A DNA stretch of 46,881 nucleotides from Kiritimatiellia bacterium (GTDB lineage Bacteria; Verrucomicrobiota; Kiritimatiellia; JAAZAB01), in contig JAQUMN010000028.1 in NCBI GenBank assembly GCA_028718125.1, positions 1-46,881 on the forward strand, read 5' to 3'. The notes under the pieces are model-generated. The model was not told the DNA's origin, did not search any database, and saw nothing but the letters and a program-made list of their open reading frames with translations. Of the stretch, positions 15,978-24,942 are shown piece by piece. The translations under genes and the position numbers were made by a program. Positions within the stretch are counted from its first letter, which is position 1. Each line of letters begins with the position of its first letter.

Positions 15978-17059
15978 GCTCCCGTTCTGAGATAGGCCGC
16001 CAGACGCTGCGGGGTCATGCCGTCAATGCCCAGGCTCCTGACGATGGCATCGCGCTGACTCAAATAATCCTTCCCCGAGATCAGCGAACCCATGGCCACA
16101 ATGGCGCGTGTCGCGGGTGTGGGCACTCCCAGGCGCTCCCCCAGCCAGGTATAGAGCACCAGGCCAAAGCCAATGTCTTCGTGAAAATAGCGGTTGTCAA
16201 GGGTCTTCGGCGCGGTGAACTTGATAAAGCCACTGCCCTTGGAGTAACAGGTGAAATAGTCGGTGCTTTCCGCATACCCCTGCTTGACGCAAAGCTCCGG
16301 GTCGGTCATTGCGCCGTAGCCCAGCGCTTTTCTCAAGTTGATCCGTTCGGAATCCAGCAACTCGATCAGCCGGGCGGCTTTTGGAGACACTCCGTCCCGG
16401 TAGAAATATACCTCTCCCGGGTTCTCGAAACGCGCTGCGTTCAGGATCGCAATGGGCGGATGGATAATGGGATTAGCATTAGTCAGGCCTGCATCCAGGA
16501 CATCTTTCGCCGGAACGACCCCGGGAAAATGCCGGCAGATGTCCGGCAGGATGTCCGCGCTGCGGATGGACGGGAACACGCCGGCGGTCAGGCAGGCGAC
16601 CTTGACTATGATATCCACCCTGCCGCCGCTGGCCCGGCAGCCATAGGCAAGGGTAGAGAAGCCGGCGATGGTCGGCATGCGGTCCGTCCCGTTCTCCCGC
16701 AAAACCCGGGCAAACTGAAGGGCGCCGCCGACCGAATTCGGATTCAGGATCAGCACCTGATCCCGGGTCAGGTGAGGACGCAATGCCTGGGCCGCCCGTT
16801 CGTGAGCCAGCGCCTGGGTGGAGACGATTACTGTATCCGCTCCGGAAACCGCTTTAGCCAGATCGCAGGTCACAAGGTCCAGCTCTACCGTGCCGGAAAT
16901 TGCGCCATTGACGGTCAGGCGGCGATCCGCCGTGAGCGGCTCGATATTCCGCCTGTATTCCGGAAACTCATAGAGGCGCACCGCCAGGCCTTGCCGTGCC
17001 AAGTCCGCTGCCGTCGCCTTGCCTCCGTTGCCGGCCCCGATGACTGCAACCGTATTCAT
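15974..17059 (-). CDS. NAD/NADP octopine/nopaline dehydrogenase family protein
   Basis: This 361-aa protein has an N-terminal Rossmann fold (VAVIGAGNGGKATAADLA, GxGxxG at about 8-13), and its C-terminal domain carries the opine-dehydrogenase pattern with the conserved His in NPIIHPPIAILNA. Such enzymes reductively condense an amino acid with a 2-oxo acid, or oxidise opines back to them, using NAD(P)H. It is the first gene of a leftward pair with the racemase-like gene and diverges from the rightward saccharopine-dehydrogenase-like block. Length is normal for the family. The direction of the reaction in vivo is unknown. Confidence 0.85.
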   Translation of the reverse strand: MNTVAVIGAGNGGKATAADLARQGLAVRLYEFPEYRRNIEPLTADRRLTVNGAISGTVELDLVTCDLAKAVSGADTVIVSTQALAHERAAQALRPHLTRDQVLILNPNSVGGALQFARVLRENGTDRMPTIAGFSTLAYGCRASGGRVDIIVKVACLTAGVFPSIRSADILPDICRHFPGVVPAKDVLDAGLTNANPIIHPPIAILNAARFENPGEVYFYRDGVSPKAARLIELLDSERINLRKALGYGAMTDPELCVKQGYAESTDYFTCYSKGSGFIKFTAPKTLDNRYFHEDIGFGLVLYTWLGERLGVPTPATRAIVAMGSLISGKDYLSQRDAIVRSLGIDGMTPQRLAAYLRTGA

Positions 17060-17671
17060 ATCGTAATGCTATCCTTGTTCAGCTGCTCGCGCATAGCGGC
17101 AAGACATGTCGGTTGCGGTCTGAGTGACAACAAACCACATTGTAGGCGACTGACACACTCGCCTGGAATTGTGCTTTTATATGGAGAAAATATTGGAAGC
17201 GGTTAAGGAATACAAGCCTGGTTTAAAAGAAAGAGAATGGAGGCAGGACTTGCGTCATCCATGCCAAAACCAGCAGCGTCGCGGAACTCCGCCCTCCAAT
17301 ATCGTGAAAATATTAGCATTCATGGAGGGTCGAGCTCCTGCGAGACCGTTCTTGACGCAGCCCTGAGAATGGAGACCGCCATATTAAGGTAATAAGCAAT
17401 GATAGTTTCATGTCTTCCGTTGCGAGTCCGGACTGCCTTCTGCCCACATGATCGATTTGGGGCATGCCGATCACAACATCCATGATTTCCGGTTTGACCT
17501 TCTGCCGGGGTCGGTATAGCCTTACGCCCTAACCGGAAATTATTCTGTCCATCAGGCTGGCGATGAGGTGGTGTTCTCGGAGTTGCCTCACGTATACGGA
17601 CTTTCGTGGCGGTATTATTTTCGCATAGGGCCGGCTCCACAAACACAGGTGCTATAAGGAATCCTTAACCA
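17060..17671. other. Intergenic region between divergent metabolic units
   Basis: No convincing gene lies in these 612 bp. They hold one copy of a dispersed palindromic repeat (17276-17354, listed separately) and otherwise only short frames with no recognisable product. The promoters of the leftward dehydrogenase and the rightward saccharopine-dehydrogenase-like gene must lie here. I see no clear consensus pair. Confidence 0.5.
17276..17354. repeat. Dispersed palindromic repeat, copy 1
   Basis: This roughly 79-bp element is shared with 43884-43964. The core has CCCTCCA (17292-17298) pairing with TGGAGGG (17323-17329) around an A/T-rich arm, then CGAGCTC and GCGAGACCGTTCTTGA. It encodes the micro-ORF start MEGRAPARP on plus. 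Two copies 27 kb apart, each between unrelated genes, mark it as a REP-like intergenic element. Confidence 0.75.
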
Positions 17672-18853
17672 ATGAAAATACTTGTCATGGGACTTGGCAT
17701 GCAAGGGAGAGCGGCCTTGCATTATCTGGCAGCCTCCCGGGAGGTTGCCGAAGTAATTGTCGCCGACAACAACCCGGTGCAGGCCAAAATGTATATAAAG
17801 AAGTATGGCAACCGGAAGGTCAGATTTGCCGTCATGGATGCACAAAACCGAAAGGCGTTAACCGGGCTGATGGCTTCGGGAGTCGATGCGGTAGTTGATT
17901 TGTTGCCGGCTTGTTTTGCCGAGCCGGTGGCCAGGGCCGCGGTCGAGGCGGGCGTCCATTTGGTCAATACCTTTTATGCCAATGATGCCATCCAGCAGCT
18001 TGGCAAAGAAGCCGCCCGTAAAGGCGTTGCCATCCTTCCTGAGTTTGGTTTTGATCCCGGGATGGACCTGGTAATAGGGGCTCAAGCGCTCAGCGAGCTT
18101 GACGAGGTCCACGAGTTCTATTCCTATGGCAGCGGTTTCCCCGAGCCGAAAGCATCTGCTAATCCACTGAGATATAAAATCACCTGGACGTTTGACGGCG
18201 TTCTCAAATCATATTACCGGCAAGCCCATGTGTTGAAAGCCGGCAGGGAAGTGGTCATACCGGCGGACGAGATGTTTGCCCCGGCCAATATTCATACCGT
18301 AAACGTGGCCTTCTTGGGCGAGTTGGAGGCGTTTCCGAATGGCAATGCCCTGAAATACAAGGAGCTCTTCGGACTTGGTGCGAGCCTGCAAAATATGGGC
18401 AGATTTGTCATGCGCTGGCCGGGGCATTGTGCGTTTTGGAAAAAAATGGTGGACTTGCACTTTATGGATGAAAAGCTGCTGCAAATAGGCTCACTCCGGA
18501 TTGCGCCCCGCACATTTTTATGTAAGTTGCTGGAACCTCAATTGCGCTATGCAAAAACCGAAAGAGATGTTGCCTACATCCGCGTGGATGTGCGCGGCTT
18601 GAAAAACGGGCGACGCACCCGGGTGATCTACGAGCTGTTCGATTACAGGGACCTTGCCACCGGCCTTATGGCCATGAATCGGGCCGTGGGCTATACCGCC
18701 TGTATCGGCGCCAAAATGATCGTTCGCGGCGATATTGCCGGGCGTGGTGTTCTGTCCCCGGCAAGGGACGTTAACTTCCTGGTCTTCCGCGACGAAATAA
18801 AAAAGTGCGGGATGCGCATCCGGCGCAAGGAATCATTCTGGAAGGGCAAATGA
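17672..18853 (+). CDS. Saccharopine dehydrogenase-like oxidoreductase
   Basis: This 393-aa protein begins with a Rossmann motif (MKILVMGLGMQGRAALHYLA, GxGxxG at 7-12). It then shows the saccharopine/carboxynorspermidine/lysine-6-dehydrogenase pattern (DAVVDLLPACFAEPVARAAV, GVHLVNTFY, LPEFGFDPGMDLVIG). These enzymes make or break C-N bonds between amino acids and carbonyl compounds, or oxidise lysine. The stop overlaps the next start (ATGA at 18850-18853), coupling it to a racemase-like PLP protein. It belongs to the putative D-amino-acid/opine cluster. A specific substrate cannot be assigned. Confidence 0.8.
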   Translation: MKILVMGLGMQGRAALHYLAASREVAEVIVADNNPVQAKMYIKKYGNRKVRFAVMDAQNRKALTGLMASGVDAVVDLLPACFAEPVARAAVEAGVHLVNTFYANDAIQQLGKEAARKGVAILPEFGFDPGMDLVIGAQALSELDEVHEFYSYGSGFPEPKASANPLRYKITWTFDGVLKSYYRQAHVLKAGREVVIPADEMFAPANIHTVNVAFLGELEAFPNGNALKYKELFGLGASLQNMGRFVMRWPGHCAFWKKMVDLHFMDEKLLQIGSLRIAPRTFLCKLLEPQLRYAKTERDVAYIRVDVRGLKNGRRTRVIYELFDYRDLATGLMAMNRAVGYTACIGAKMIVRGDIAGRGVLSPARDVNFLVFRDEIKKCGMRIRRKESFWKGK

Positions 18854-19860
18854 GCACGCTGCGCTTACTGGTGGATCTTGGCAAGATTACGGGCAATGCC
18901 CGGAAAGTCCTTGCCATTTGCCGCGCTCTCGGCATGGATGTCATGGGCGTGACGAAGGGCGTGTGCGGAACCCCCCGGATTGTCCGGGCAATGCTGCAAG
19001 GTGGCGTGAAGATTCTCGGTGACGCGCGGCTGGACAATATTATCAAGATGCGCAGCGCAGGGATGGATGCGCCGCTCATGCTCATCCGTTCTCCGGCGCC
19101 GCGCGAAGTTGCCGACTGTGTCGCTTATGCCGACGGCAGTTTAAACGGAGATATCGGCGTGCTGCGGGCATTGTCTGCTCAAGCCGTTAAGGCGGGCAAG
19201 ACGCACGCGGTCATTCTGATGGCCGATCTCAATACAGGGCGGGAGGGATTTTCGCCGGATGAACTGCCGGGCGCCTGCCGTGCGGCCGCGGCTTTGGAAA
19301 ATCTGACGCTCCGCGGGATTGGCCTCTACCTTGTTGGTTGTCGCAGCCCGGATGATTGTCTTGCTGAGACGCCGAGGAGGTTGGTCGCCCTGGCCAGTGA
19401 GATCGAAAAGGAATGCGGCATCAAACTGCCGGTTGTCTCGGGCGGATCAACGAATGTGTTCGGGCGCATTCTCAAGGGAAAGCCCGTTGCCGGAGTCAAC
19501 CAGTTGCGCATCGGCACCGCCATTTTGCTCGGTCTGGTTTCATCTGTCGGGCCGCTGCGGATTGATGACTTTGAACAGGACACCTTTATCCTGGAAGCGA
19601 CGCTGATCGAGGTGAAGCGGAGGAACAACAGATGCATCGGCATCCTCTCCCTCGGCACGGTTGACGCGCCCAATGAGTTCCTCTTTCCCGTATTGCCCGG
19701 CGTACGTATTGTTGATGCGACCAGCGACCACGCGATCGTCGACCTTGCCGAGCTGCCGCGCCTGCCGCACACCGGCGACACGATCGCATTTCATCTGGGC
19801 TATCCGGCGCTTTGCCGCCTCATGGCCTCGTCTTACATCCACCTCGAATACCGGGATTGA
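18850..19860 (+). CDS. Ornithine/alanine racemase-type PLP enzyme
   Basis: This 336-aa protein is taken from the ATG that overlaps the preceding stop. It has the fold-type III alanine-racemase barrel pattern: RLLVDLGKITGNARKVLAI at the N-terminus, the PLP-lysine segment GVTKGVCG (Lys about 38), GDARLDNI, and GGSTNVFGRI with NQLRIGTAILLG for the phosphate cup. It is closest in layout to the ornithine/lysine racemase (Orr, YhfX-like) branch rather than Alr, because it lacks the long C-terminal Alr domain. It is likely to interconvert L- and D-forms of a basic amino acid used by the coupled dehydrogenase. Confidence 0.8.
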   Translation: MSTLRLLVDLGKITGNARKVLAICRALGMDVMGVTKGVCGTPRIVRAMLQGGVKILGDARLDNIIKMRSAGMDAPLMLIRSPAPREVADCVAYADGSLNGDIGVLRALSAQAVKAGKTHAVILMADLNTGREGFSPDELPGACRAAAALENLTLRGIGLYLVGCRSPDDCLAETPRRLVALASEIEKECGIKLPVVSGGSTNVFGRILKGKPVAGVNQLRIGTAILLGLVSSVGPLRIDDFEQDTFILEATLIEVKRRNNRCIGILSLGTVDAPNEFLFPVLPGVRIVDATSDHAIVDLAELPRLPHTGDTIAFHLGYPALCRLMASSYIHLEYRD

Positions 19861-19980
19861 CCAAAACCGATGCTGAATGTATCAGTAGAGTCGTATGGGA
19901 AAAGCCTATGAATATATTCCCGGCGGCTCAATGGTTAGCGGCAGATAGTTGGGCAACGGCACAACCATAAAAACAAAGCC

Positions 19981-21648
19981 ATGCAAAATCCAATCCATAA
20001 GGCATCCCTACCGGAAGCGCAGAGAAAGCCATTGCCTGTTACTTATTTTGATTGCCTCTGTGAAATCGGCCCTTGTCACGACAAAGACCCCGCCGCTCCC
20101 TGGAGCGCAACCGATGCGTTGCGCTGGATGGACCATTGCGGCATAGCCGGCGCCCTGGTGATGCATACCCTTGCCAAAAACAATGACCCGGTCAACGCGC
20201 GCGCACGCTTGAAAAAAGATATTTCCATAGCGCCGGACAGGCTTTTCCCGGTTTGGTCCGCATTGCCGCCGGGCGCAGGTGATTTTGAAAACAGTCCCGG
20301 GGAATTCATCGGCGAAATGAAGGCGGCCGGCGTACACGCCGTTAAATTTTATCCTGCAGCGCATAATTATCCGTTCCATACGGATGTGATCGGCCCCTTT
20401 TTTGCGGCGCTGGAGAAAGAAAGGACGCTGGCGCTTATTGACATTGACCAGCTTCCAACCGGCGCCAGCGGTATATGGTCGGCTTTGAGCCCGGTCCTGG
20501 CGAAATATCCGGATCTGCCGATTTTACTGCAAAAAACGAATTGGAGTATGCAGAGGGTAATCCTGGCGCTCATGGATAGATTTCCAAGCCTGTATATCGA
20601 ATTCTCCAGGTATCAGGTCAGCCGGGGCATAGAGGAATATACGCGGCGGTTTGGAGCCGACCGGCTCCTTTTTGGCACAGGATTGACGGCCATGAGCGCC
20701 GGAGCGGCCAGGACATACATTGACTATGCAAACGTATCCCGGGGAAACAAAGTAAAGATCGCCGGAGGCAACCTGTCGCGATTGCTGGGCGGCCTAACGC
20801 CCGCTCCGGCGCCCAGTCGCCCGTCCGACCCGTTGCGTGACCGTGCGATGGCCCGCGAGCCGCTGACGGACATCCATATGCTTGACGCGCATTGTCATAT
20901 CCTGCATGAAAACGGTGAAGGGGCCGGCGGCTATTTGATGTATCGCGGCGATGGAGCGGGCTTGGTTGAGAACATGGATGGGCTGGGCATAAAGACGGCC
21001 GCGATTATGTCGTGGGCTGGACCCGTCGCGGGCGATCCGCTGGAATCAAATGACATTGTGGCTCGGGCGGTCGCCGGCTATCCGGGCCGATTCCTGGGGG
21101 TCGTTTATATAGCCCCTACCCACCTTTCCGAAAGCGAACTTATGTCGGAAGTAAAATTCAGGGTGGAAAAGCAGGGCTTTGTCGCGCTTAAACCCTATCA
21201 TCGCACCGGCCTTAAATATAACGACCCTCTGTATCTGCCTTGCTGGGACTATGCGAACGAAAAAGGTCTTTATGCCTTGCTGCACACAGGCGGCAAGGCC
21301 GGCGGTATGGATGTTGTTGCCGGCCTTGCGCAGAAATATCAGAACGTGCAATGGGTCGTAGCGCACAGCGGAGGTTCCTATGAAATGGCAAGGCGCGTAG
21401 TCGCCGTAATGAAAGAGCGCGCCAATGTCTGGGCGGAACTGACGTTGACCCCCGTGACAAACGGCGTCATCGAAATGATGGTTTTGGAGGCGGGTGATGA
21501 CCGCATCTTGTTCGGTACGGATGCCCCGATGAGAGACCCCCGTCAACAATTCGGCTGGGTCGTATGGTCGGATCTCCCGGTCAACAGTCGCCGGCGGATC
21601 CTCGGCGAAAACTTCCAGCGTCTGCTTAACATGAGGAAGACGGAGTGA
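19981..21648 (+). CDS. Double-domain amidohydrolase
   Basis: This 555-aa protein is two amidohydrolase_2-type barrels in one chain. The C-terminal barrel (about 295-550) has the metal motif D-A-H304-C-H306, an HTGG segment, VAHSGG and LFGTDAP with the catalytic Asp. The N-terminal barrel (about 20-275) keeps the fold (AVKFYPAAHNYPFHTD, LFGTGLTAMSAG) but has DCLCEIG where HxH is expected, and GTGL instead of GTDxP, so it has probably lost its metal site. Family members hydrolyse or decarboxylate C-N and C-C bonds. It starts 120 bp after the racemase without a clear ribosome site, and ends four bases before the next gene. Confidence 0.8.
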   Translation: MQNPIHKASLPEAQRKPLPVTYFDCLCEIGPCHDKDPAAPWSATDALRWMDHCGIAGALVMHTLAKNNDPVNARARLKKDISIAPDRLFPVWSALPPGAGDFENSPGEFIGEMKAAGVHAVKFYPAAHNYPFHTDVIGPFFAALEKERTLALIDIDQLPTGASGIWSALSPVLAKYPDLPILLQKTNWSMQRVILALMDRFPSLYIEFSRYQVSRGIEEYTRRFGADRLLFGTGLTAMSAGAARTYIDYANVSRGNKVKIAGGNLSRLLGGLTPAPAPSRPSDPLRDRAMAREPLTDIHMLDAHCHILHENGEGAGGYLMYRGDGAGLVENMDGLGIKTAAIMSWAGPVAGDPLESNDIVARAVAGYPGRFLGVVYIAPTHLSESELMSEVKFRVEKQGFVALKPYHRTGLKYNDPLYLPCWDYANEKGLYALLHTGGKAGGMDVVAGLAQKYQNVQWVVAHSGGSYEMARRVVAVMKERANVWAELTLTPVTNGVIEMMVLEAGDDRILFGTDAPMRDPRQQFGWVVWSDLPVNSRRRILGENFQRLLNMRKTE

Positions 21649-21652
21649 AAGG

Positions 21653-23854
21653 ATGAAAATTGTGCGAAACGGAAAGGGCAAGGAAAACGCGCGCGAATCT
21701 GCGGCTCAAGATTTTCCCGAACGATATCGTGTGGAACCGCCGCAATTTCCCAAAGCAGACCTTTCCGGCGCGGTTGGACGCCGGCTCCTGAAATTGATCA
21801 GCAATCAGGCGGAGCGGGGTTTGCAATGGGTGAATGAGGAAAAGAAAAGAAACGGTATGACTGAGGAAAACTTTGAGATTCCAAAGGGCCGGCCCGGAAA
21901 TCATCCACTGCATATCCAGTATAATGCGGCGACCAATGCCTTCTTGTTCGCGGTGCTGGCTAGATTGGGCGAATCGGACAGGATGATGGGCGGCACAGCG
22001 CGCGAAACACTTGAGCGCACGGCCGCGGCGCTGATTCGCGCCGTCATTCAAACTCATTCAATCAGCGGGAGCGGAAAGGAACGTCCGGATTTATGGAACA
22101 AATGCTTTTCTTTGCGTGTGGATTATATTTTCGGCATGGGTACATGGCTTTTATGGGATCAACTGGATGCGGAGACCCGCCTGCTGACGGTACGCGTTCT
22201 GGAGCATGATGCCGACGAGTATAACGAAACACCGGCCCCGGCCCAACTTTATGACGATACCCAGGCGGAATCCAATGCCTGGACAAGCGGAGGGCTTGCC
22301 TTGGCCTGCTGCATGTTGAAATCCCATCCGCACCGCCGGATCTGGGGTGAAAAAGCCAGGGAGTTCATGATCAGCGCCTATGCTACCGAACGCGATGTGG
22401 CCAGCACAAAGATCGTTGACGGCAAGCCTCTCGACAAGTGGCTAAAGGCGCCGAACGCCTTCCCTGACTATACCGTGGAAAATCACCACATCATTCACCC
22501 CGTCTACATCGCGACCGTCTCCGAAATGGTCCGGAGCGCGATTTGTTATCGGTTGGCCGACGAGCCTTTGCCGGAGGCGGTTGCGTTCAATGCCGACAAG
22601 GTTATGGATGTTCTCATCCTACTCAATCTCCCGGACGGCAATCATCTGTATCCTCAGGGCACCGATTACATTAGTCGGCGGATGGACTCTTTCTTTCAGG
22701 TATGCAACGTCGTGCCGCTGAAACCTACTCCGCTCAGGGAGGCTTGTTTCCTCCGGGTGTTGGGCGGCATTGAACGGATGGCCGAGGAGCGGCCGCAACT
22801 TCCGATGACCGGTTCCCTTGGGATGGACAACAGGTTGCTCGATTTAGGCACGCGGTGGGGACTGACCGAGAACTACTTGATGCGGTATCTCTTTGGCTCA
22901 GGAGACAAGACGCTGCCGGAAAACCAAATTGAGGCAAAACTCACGGGGGTGCACATCAACGAATTGGGAAAGTTCGTTATCCACCGCACAGCCAAGACAC
23001 TTTCCAGCTTCAGTTGGCATGTGTCGCCGTCCTCATCCCAGGTGATGGGAATTACGCTGCCATTGGACAAGGACGTTCTTTGCTGTCCCATCCCGGCGGG
23101 AAGTTATATCGGCGAGTTGCGCGAAGCGGGGAATGATAAAAAGGACCCGTTGAAGGTTCTCTCGCATAAGGCACAGGCATGTGATGACGGTTTCAGCGTC
23201 ATGGTTGAATTGGAACGGTGTTCAGGCAAGGTCCGTCAGCATAGCGCTTTCGTCTCCCTGCCCAACGGCTGGAGCGTGTATTTGGAAGAACGCATTGCCA
23301 TAAAAAACGTCGCTATCGAGCGCAGGGAAAGCGGCAATATTATCATTTACGATGATCTGCGATGGCCTTTTCAGAAAAAAGCCCGTGCATTTACGGGAGA
23401 GCAAGGAAAAATTTCGATGGCCGCGTCAAGCGCACACCGGGGCAATTGGGTCAACGTAGACAACCGCATGGGTTACGTGGCGCAGGGGCTGGATTCATTG
23501 CAACTTTCCAAGGCGAGCACAGAATACAACTGGTGGGGACAGACTGAATACGATACATGTCGCCTGGCATTTAAGCATGTTGCTTCAACCAACTCCCCCG
23601 AAACGTTCGAAAAAGGCGATAGAATCAGCGCCTTTGCCCTGATCTCATCGCCGAATCAAACTAGCGAAGAAACGTCGGCTTTGGTCGAACACATCCGCAA
23701 AGCCGGCTGGCAGTTGAACAAGGGCGGCGTGCTGGCGCTCAATACAGGCAAGCACCTGGTATATATGAACTTCAATCCGCAGATCCAAACAATGACCTGG
23801 AACAGCGGCAAGATGGATCTGCCGGCCGGGAGTTCCGGATGGCGGCTATTATGA
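21653..23854 (+). CDS. Heparinase / polysaccharide-lyase-like protein
   Basis: This 733-aa protein starts at the ATG after GAAAGG, four bases past the amidohydrolase stop. The first 400 residues are helix-rich and of alpha/alpha-toroid type (WNKCFSLRVDYIFGMGTWLL, ESNAWTSGGLALACCM, VENHHIIHPVYIATV, GTDYISRRMDSFFQ), followed by about 300 residues of beta-sandwich. This is the two-domain order of heparinase, alginate and chondroitin lyases. Asn/His/Tyr candidates for catalysis are in ENHHIIHP and in the YPQGTDYI turn. No signal peptide is seen, so it may act in the cytoplasm or on imported oligomers. Distant similarity only. Confidence 0.6.
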   Translation: MKIVRNGKGKENARESAAQDFPERYRVEPPQFPKADLSGAVGRRLLKLISNQAERGLQWVNEEKKRNGMTEENFEIPKGRPGNHPLHIQYNAATNAFLFAVLARLGESDRMMGGTARETLERTAAALIRAVIQTHSISGSGKERPDLWNKCFSLRVDYIFGMGTWLLWDQLDAETRLLTVRVLEHDADEYNETPAPAQLYDDTQAESNAWTSGGLALACCMLKSHPHRRIWGEKAREFMISAYATERDVASTKIVDGKPLDKWLKAPNAFPDYTVENHHIIHPVYIATVSEMVRSAICYRLADEPLPEAVAFNADKVMDVLILLNLPDGNHLYPQGTDYISRRMDSFFQVCNVVPLKPTPLREACFLRVLGGIERMAEERPQLPMTGSLGMDNRLLDLGTRWGLTENYLMRYLFGSGDKTLPENQIEAKLTGVHINELGKFVIHRTAKTLSSFSWHVSPSSSQVMGITLPLDKDVLCCPIPAGSYIGELREAGNDKKDPLKVLSHKAQACDDGFSVMVELERCSGKVRQHSAFVSLPNGWSVYLEERIAIKNVAIERRESGNIIIYDDLRWPFQKKARAFTGEQGKISMAASSAHRGNWVNVDNRMGYVAQGLDSLQLSKASTEYNWWGQTEYDTCRLAFKHVASTNSPETFEKGDRISAFALISSPNQTSEETSALVEHIRKAGWQLNKGGVLALNTGKHLVYMNFNPQIQTMTWNSGKMDLPAGSSGWRLL

Positions 23855-23907
23855 GATTGCAATCCTAAGGCATCGGAACAGGCAAACGTGGCGAAGCAGC
23901 TCGCCCC

Positions 23908-23934
23908 GTTGAGCGGCGCGCAGCGCCGCTCAAC
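23908..23934 (+). terminator. Perfect 12-bp hairpin downstream of the lyase-like gene
   Basis: The arms at 23908-23919 and 23923-23934 are exact reverse complements with a GCA loop. There is no U tract, so it could be a factor-assisted terminator, a transcript-stabilising hairpin or an intergenic repeat unit. It ends the rightward metabolic block. Confidence 0.45.
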
Positions 23935-23942
23935 ATGGGGCT

Positions 23943-24140
23943 ATACTTCCCGGCACAATCGCCGACGATGTAATCCCGTACAAATAACCGACAACCATCA
24001 TGCGGATCAATACTTCCGGATCAATTGGACGGCCGCCCCATACTGCTGTATAAATCTTCCGTCTTCTCATGAATAATCGAAAAATCAATCCATCGATCTA
24101 TTTTTCTCAATATACGCCCCGGCGGTATCAATTTCTCCAA
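23943..24140 (-). pseudogene. IS1182-type transposase remnant, frameshifted
   Basis: On the minus strand the segment RLEKLIPPGRILRKIDRWID followed by FSIIHEKTEDLYSSMGRPS matches the N-terminal domain of IS1182-type transposases. The continuation IDPEVLIRMMVVGYLYGITS is in another frame, after a one-base shift around 24020-24030. Nothing of the catalytic domain remains. No terminal inverted repeats were found. A further minus-strand open stretch (about 24141-24325) is joined upstream without recognisable identity. Confidence 0.65.
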
Positions 24141-24324
24141 TCGCACACAGGCATCTGCTGCCGCTGATGCCCCCGCTGCCGGCGATAAGGCTTCTAAATT
24201 CTTCCTGATTTTCTGAGCTTGCAATTCAAGTTCAGATTGGGCTGATTGCAGGCCCGCAATGTTCTGTTCGCCGCTTTCGAGTCGCTGGCGCTCGGTAAGT
24301 ATGGCAAGTTGCTCTGGGTTTTTG

Positions 24325-24426
24325 TAGGCGGACGCCGTGTAAAATCGAGGCAATTCCACCGATCACAACGTATTTCACGTTATGTTCTTGAAATGACCTG
24401 AATCCGTCCTGCAACCGGTTTAGCAT
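24325..24426 (-). pseudogene. N-terminal fragment of a nucleotidyltransferase
   Basis: The 34 residues from the ATG at 24426 include FQEHNVKYVVIGGIASILHG, the start of minimal/AbiEii-type nucleotidyltransferases (normally followed by a PRATxDLDI active-site stretch). The catalytic part is missing and unrelated sequence follows. It overlaps the end of the small upstream gene, as such genes normally do with their partner. Confidence 0.55.
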
Positions 24427-24586
24427 ACTTCCGCTCCTGAAGATCCGGATTTATGGTCAAAGCCAAGTCTGTAAATGAACACAACAACTCCATCCGTTCA
24501 GAAAGCGAACGCGATTGAAACCATCGCGCTTTTGCCTCCGGAGTCTCTTCCCGCCTATCGTGCATAATACTGTTGCTTGCTTTCAT
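24380..24586 (-). CDS. Small partner protein of a nucleotidyltransferase
   Basis: This 68-aa protein has the segment EAKARWFQSRSLSERMELL followed by CSFTDLALTINPDL, a pattern I associate with short proteins encoded directly upstream of the nucleotidyltransferase whose remnant follows at 24426. The two genes overlap by 47 bp. With the partner truncated, this gene is probably an orphan. A toxin-antitoxin or abortive-infection role is possible by analogy but not shown. Confidence 0.45.
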   Translation of the reverse strand: MKASNSIMHDRREETPEAKARWFQSRSLSERMELLCSFTDLALTINPDLQERKYAKPVAGRIQVISRT

Positions 24587-24645
24587 GAATCAAGATTACC
24601 AAGGATATCGTCCTTCTTCAACGTACGTTTTCCACTGCCGAATAC

Positions 24646-24770
24646 TAAATCCAGAACTGCCGATCCAGCGTCCGGTATTGAATGGCTTCGGAGATGTGTT
24701 CACTCTCAATCTGTTCTTTCCCGGCCAGATCTCGATGGTTCTGAAAACTTTCAAAATACAATTTTAAGCC
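24646..24770 (-). pseudogene. C-terminal fragment of yifB/comM, frameshifted
   Basis: Read leftward, DLAGKEQIESEHISEAIQYR followed by TLDRQFWI matches [20 protein letters not shown] followed by NLDRQFWI at the end of full-length YifB/ComM (38783-40318). Upstream, KVFRTIE matches KVARTIA in a different frame, so there is an indel. Only about 40 codons remain. Confidence 0.7.
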
Positions 24771-24890
24771 CGAATGAAAATAGGGTCAAACCTAAAAATA
24801 ACAAATAGCGATCACAAGGCCGTCAAATATTGACATATCCTTGAGAGGCGTTAGAGCCCTGGGCAACTGATATTCTGGCCGTTACGGAGA

Positions 24891-24928
24891 CACTGCTGTC
24901 CAAAATCAGATTGTTTTGGACAGCAGTG
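24891..24928. terminator. Long perfect hairpin downstream of the TauE-type gene
   Basis: The arms at 24891-24905 and 24914-24928 are exact 15-bp reverse complements with an 8-base loop. It lies 15 bp past the stop of the leftward exporter gene, so it probably ends that transcript. There is no T tract on either side. It may act in both directions. Confidence 0.55.
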
Positions 24929-24942
24929 CCGCGGCATCAGGT

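Noticed and set aside
15911..17206. A 431-codon plus-strand frame opposite the opine-type dehydrogenase
   Set aside because: The minus strand encodes a full dehydrogenase with family motifs. The plus frame has no recognisable domain and is a GC-driven shadow.
24891..24928. CRISPR-like or transposon terminal repeat
   Set aside because: It is a single perfect hairpin with no repeated copies or adjacent transposase, which fits a terminator better.
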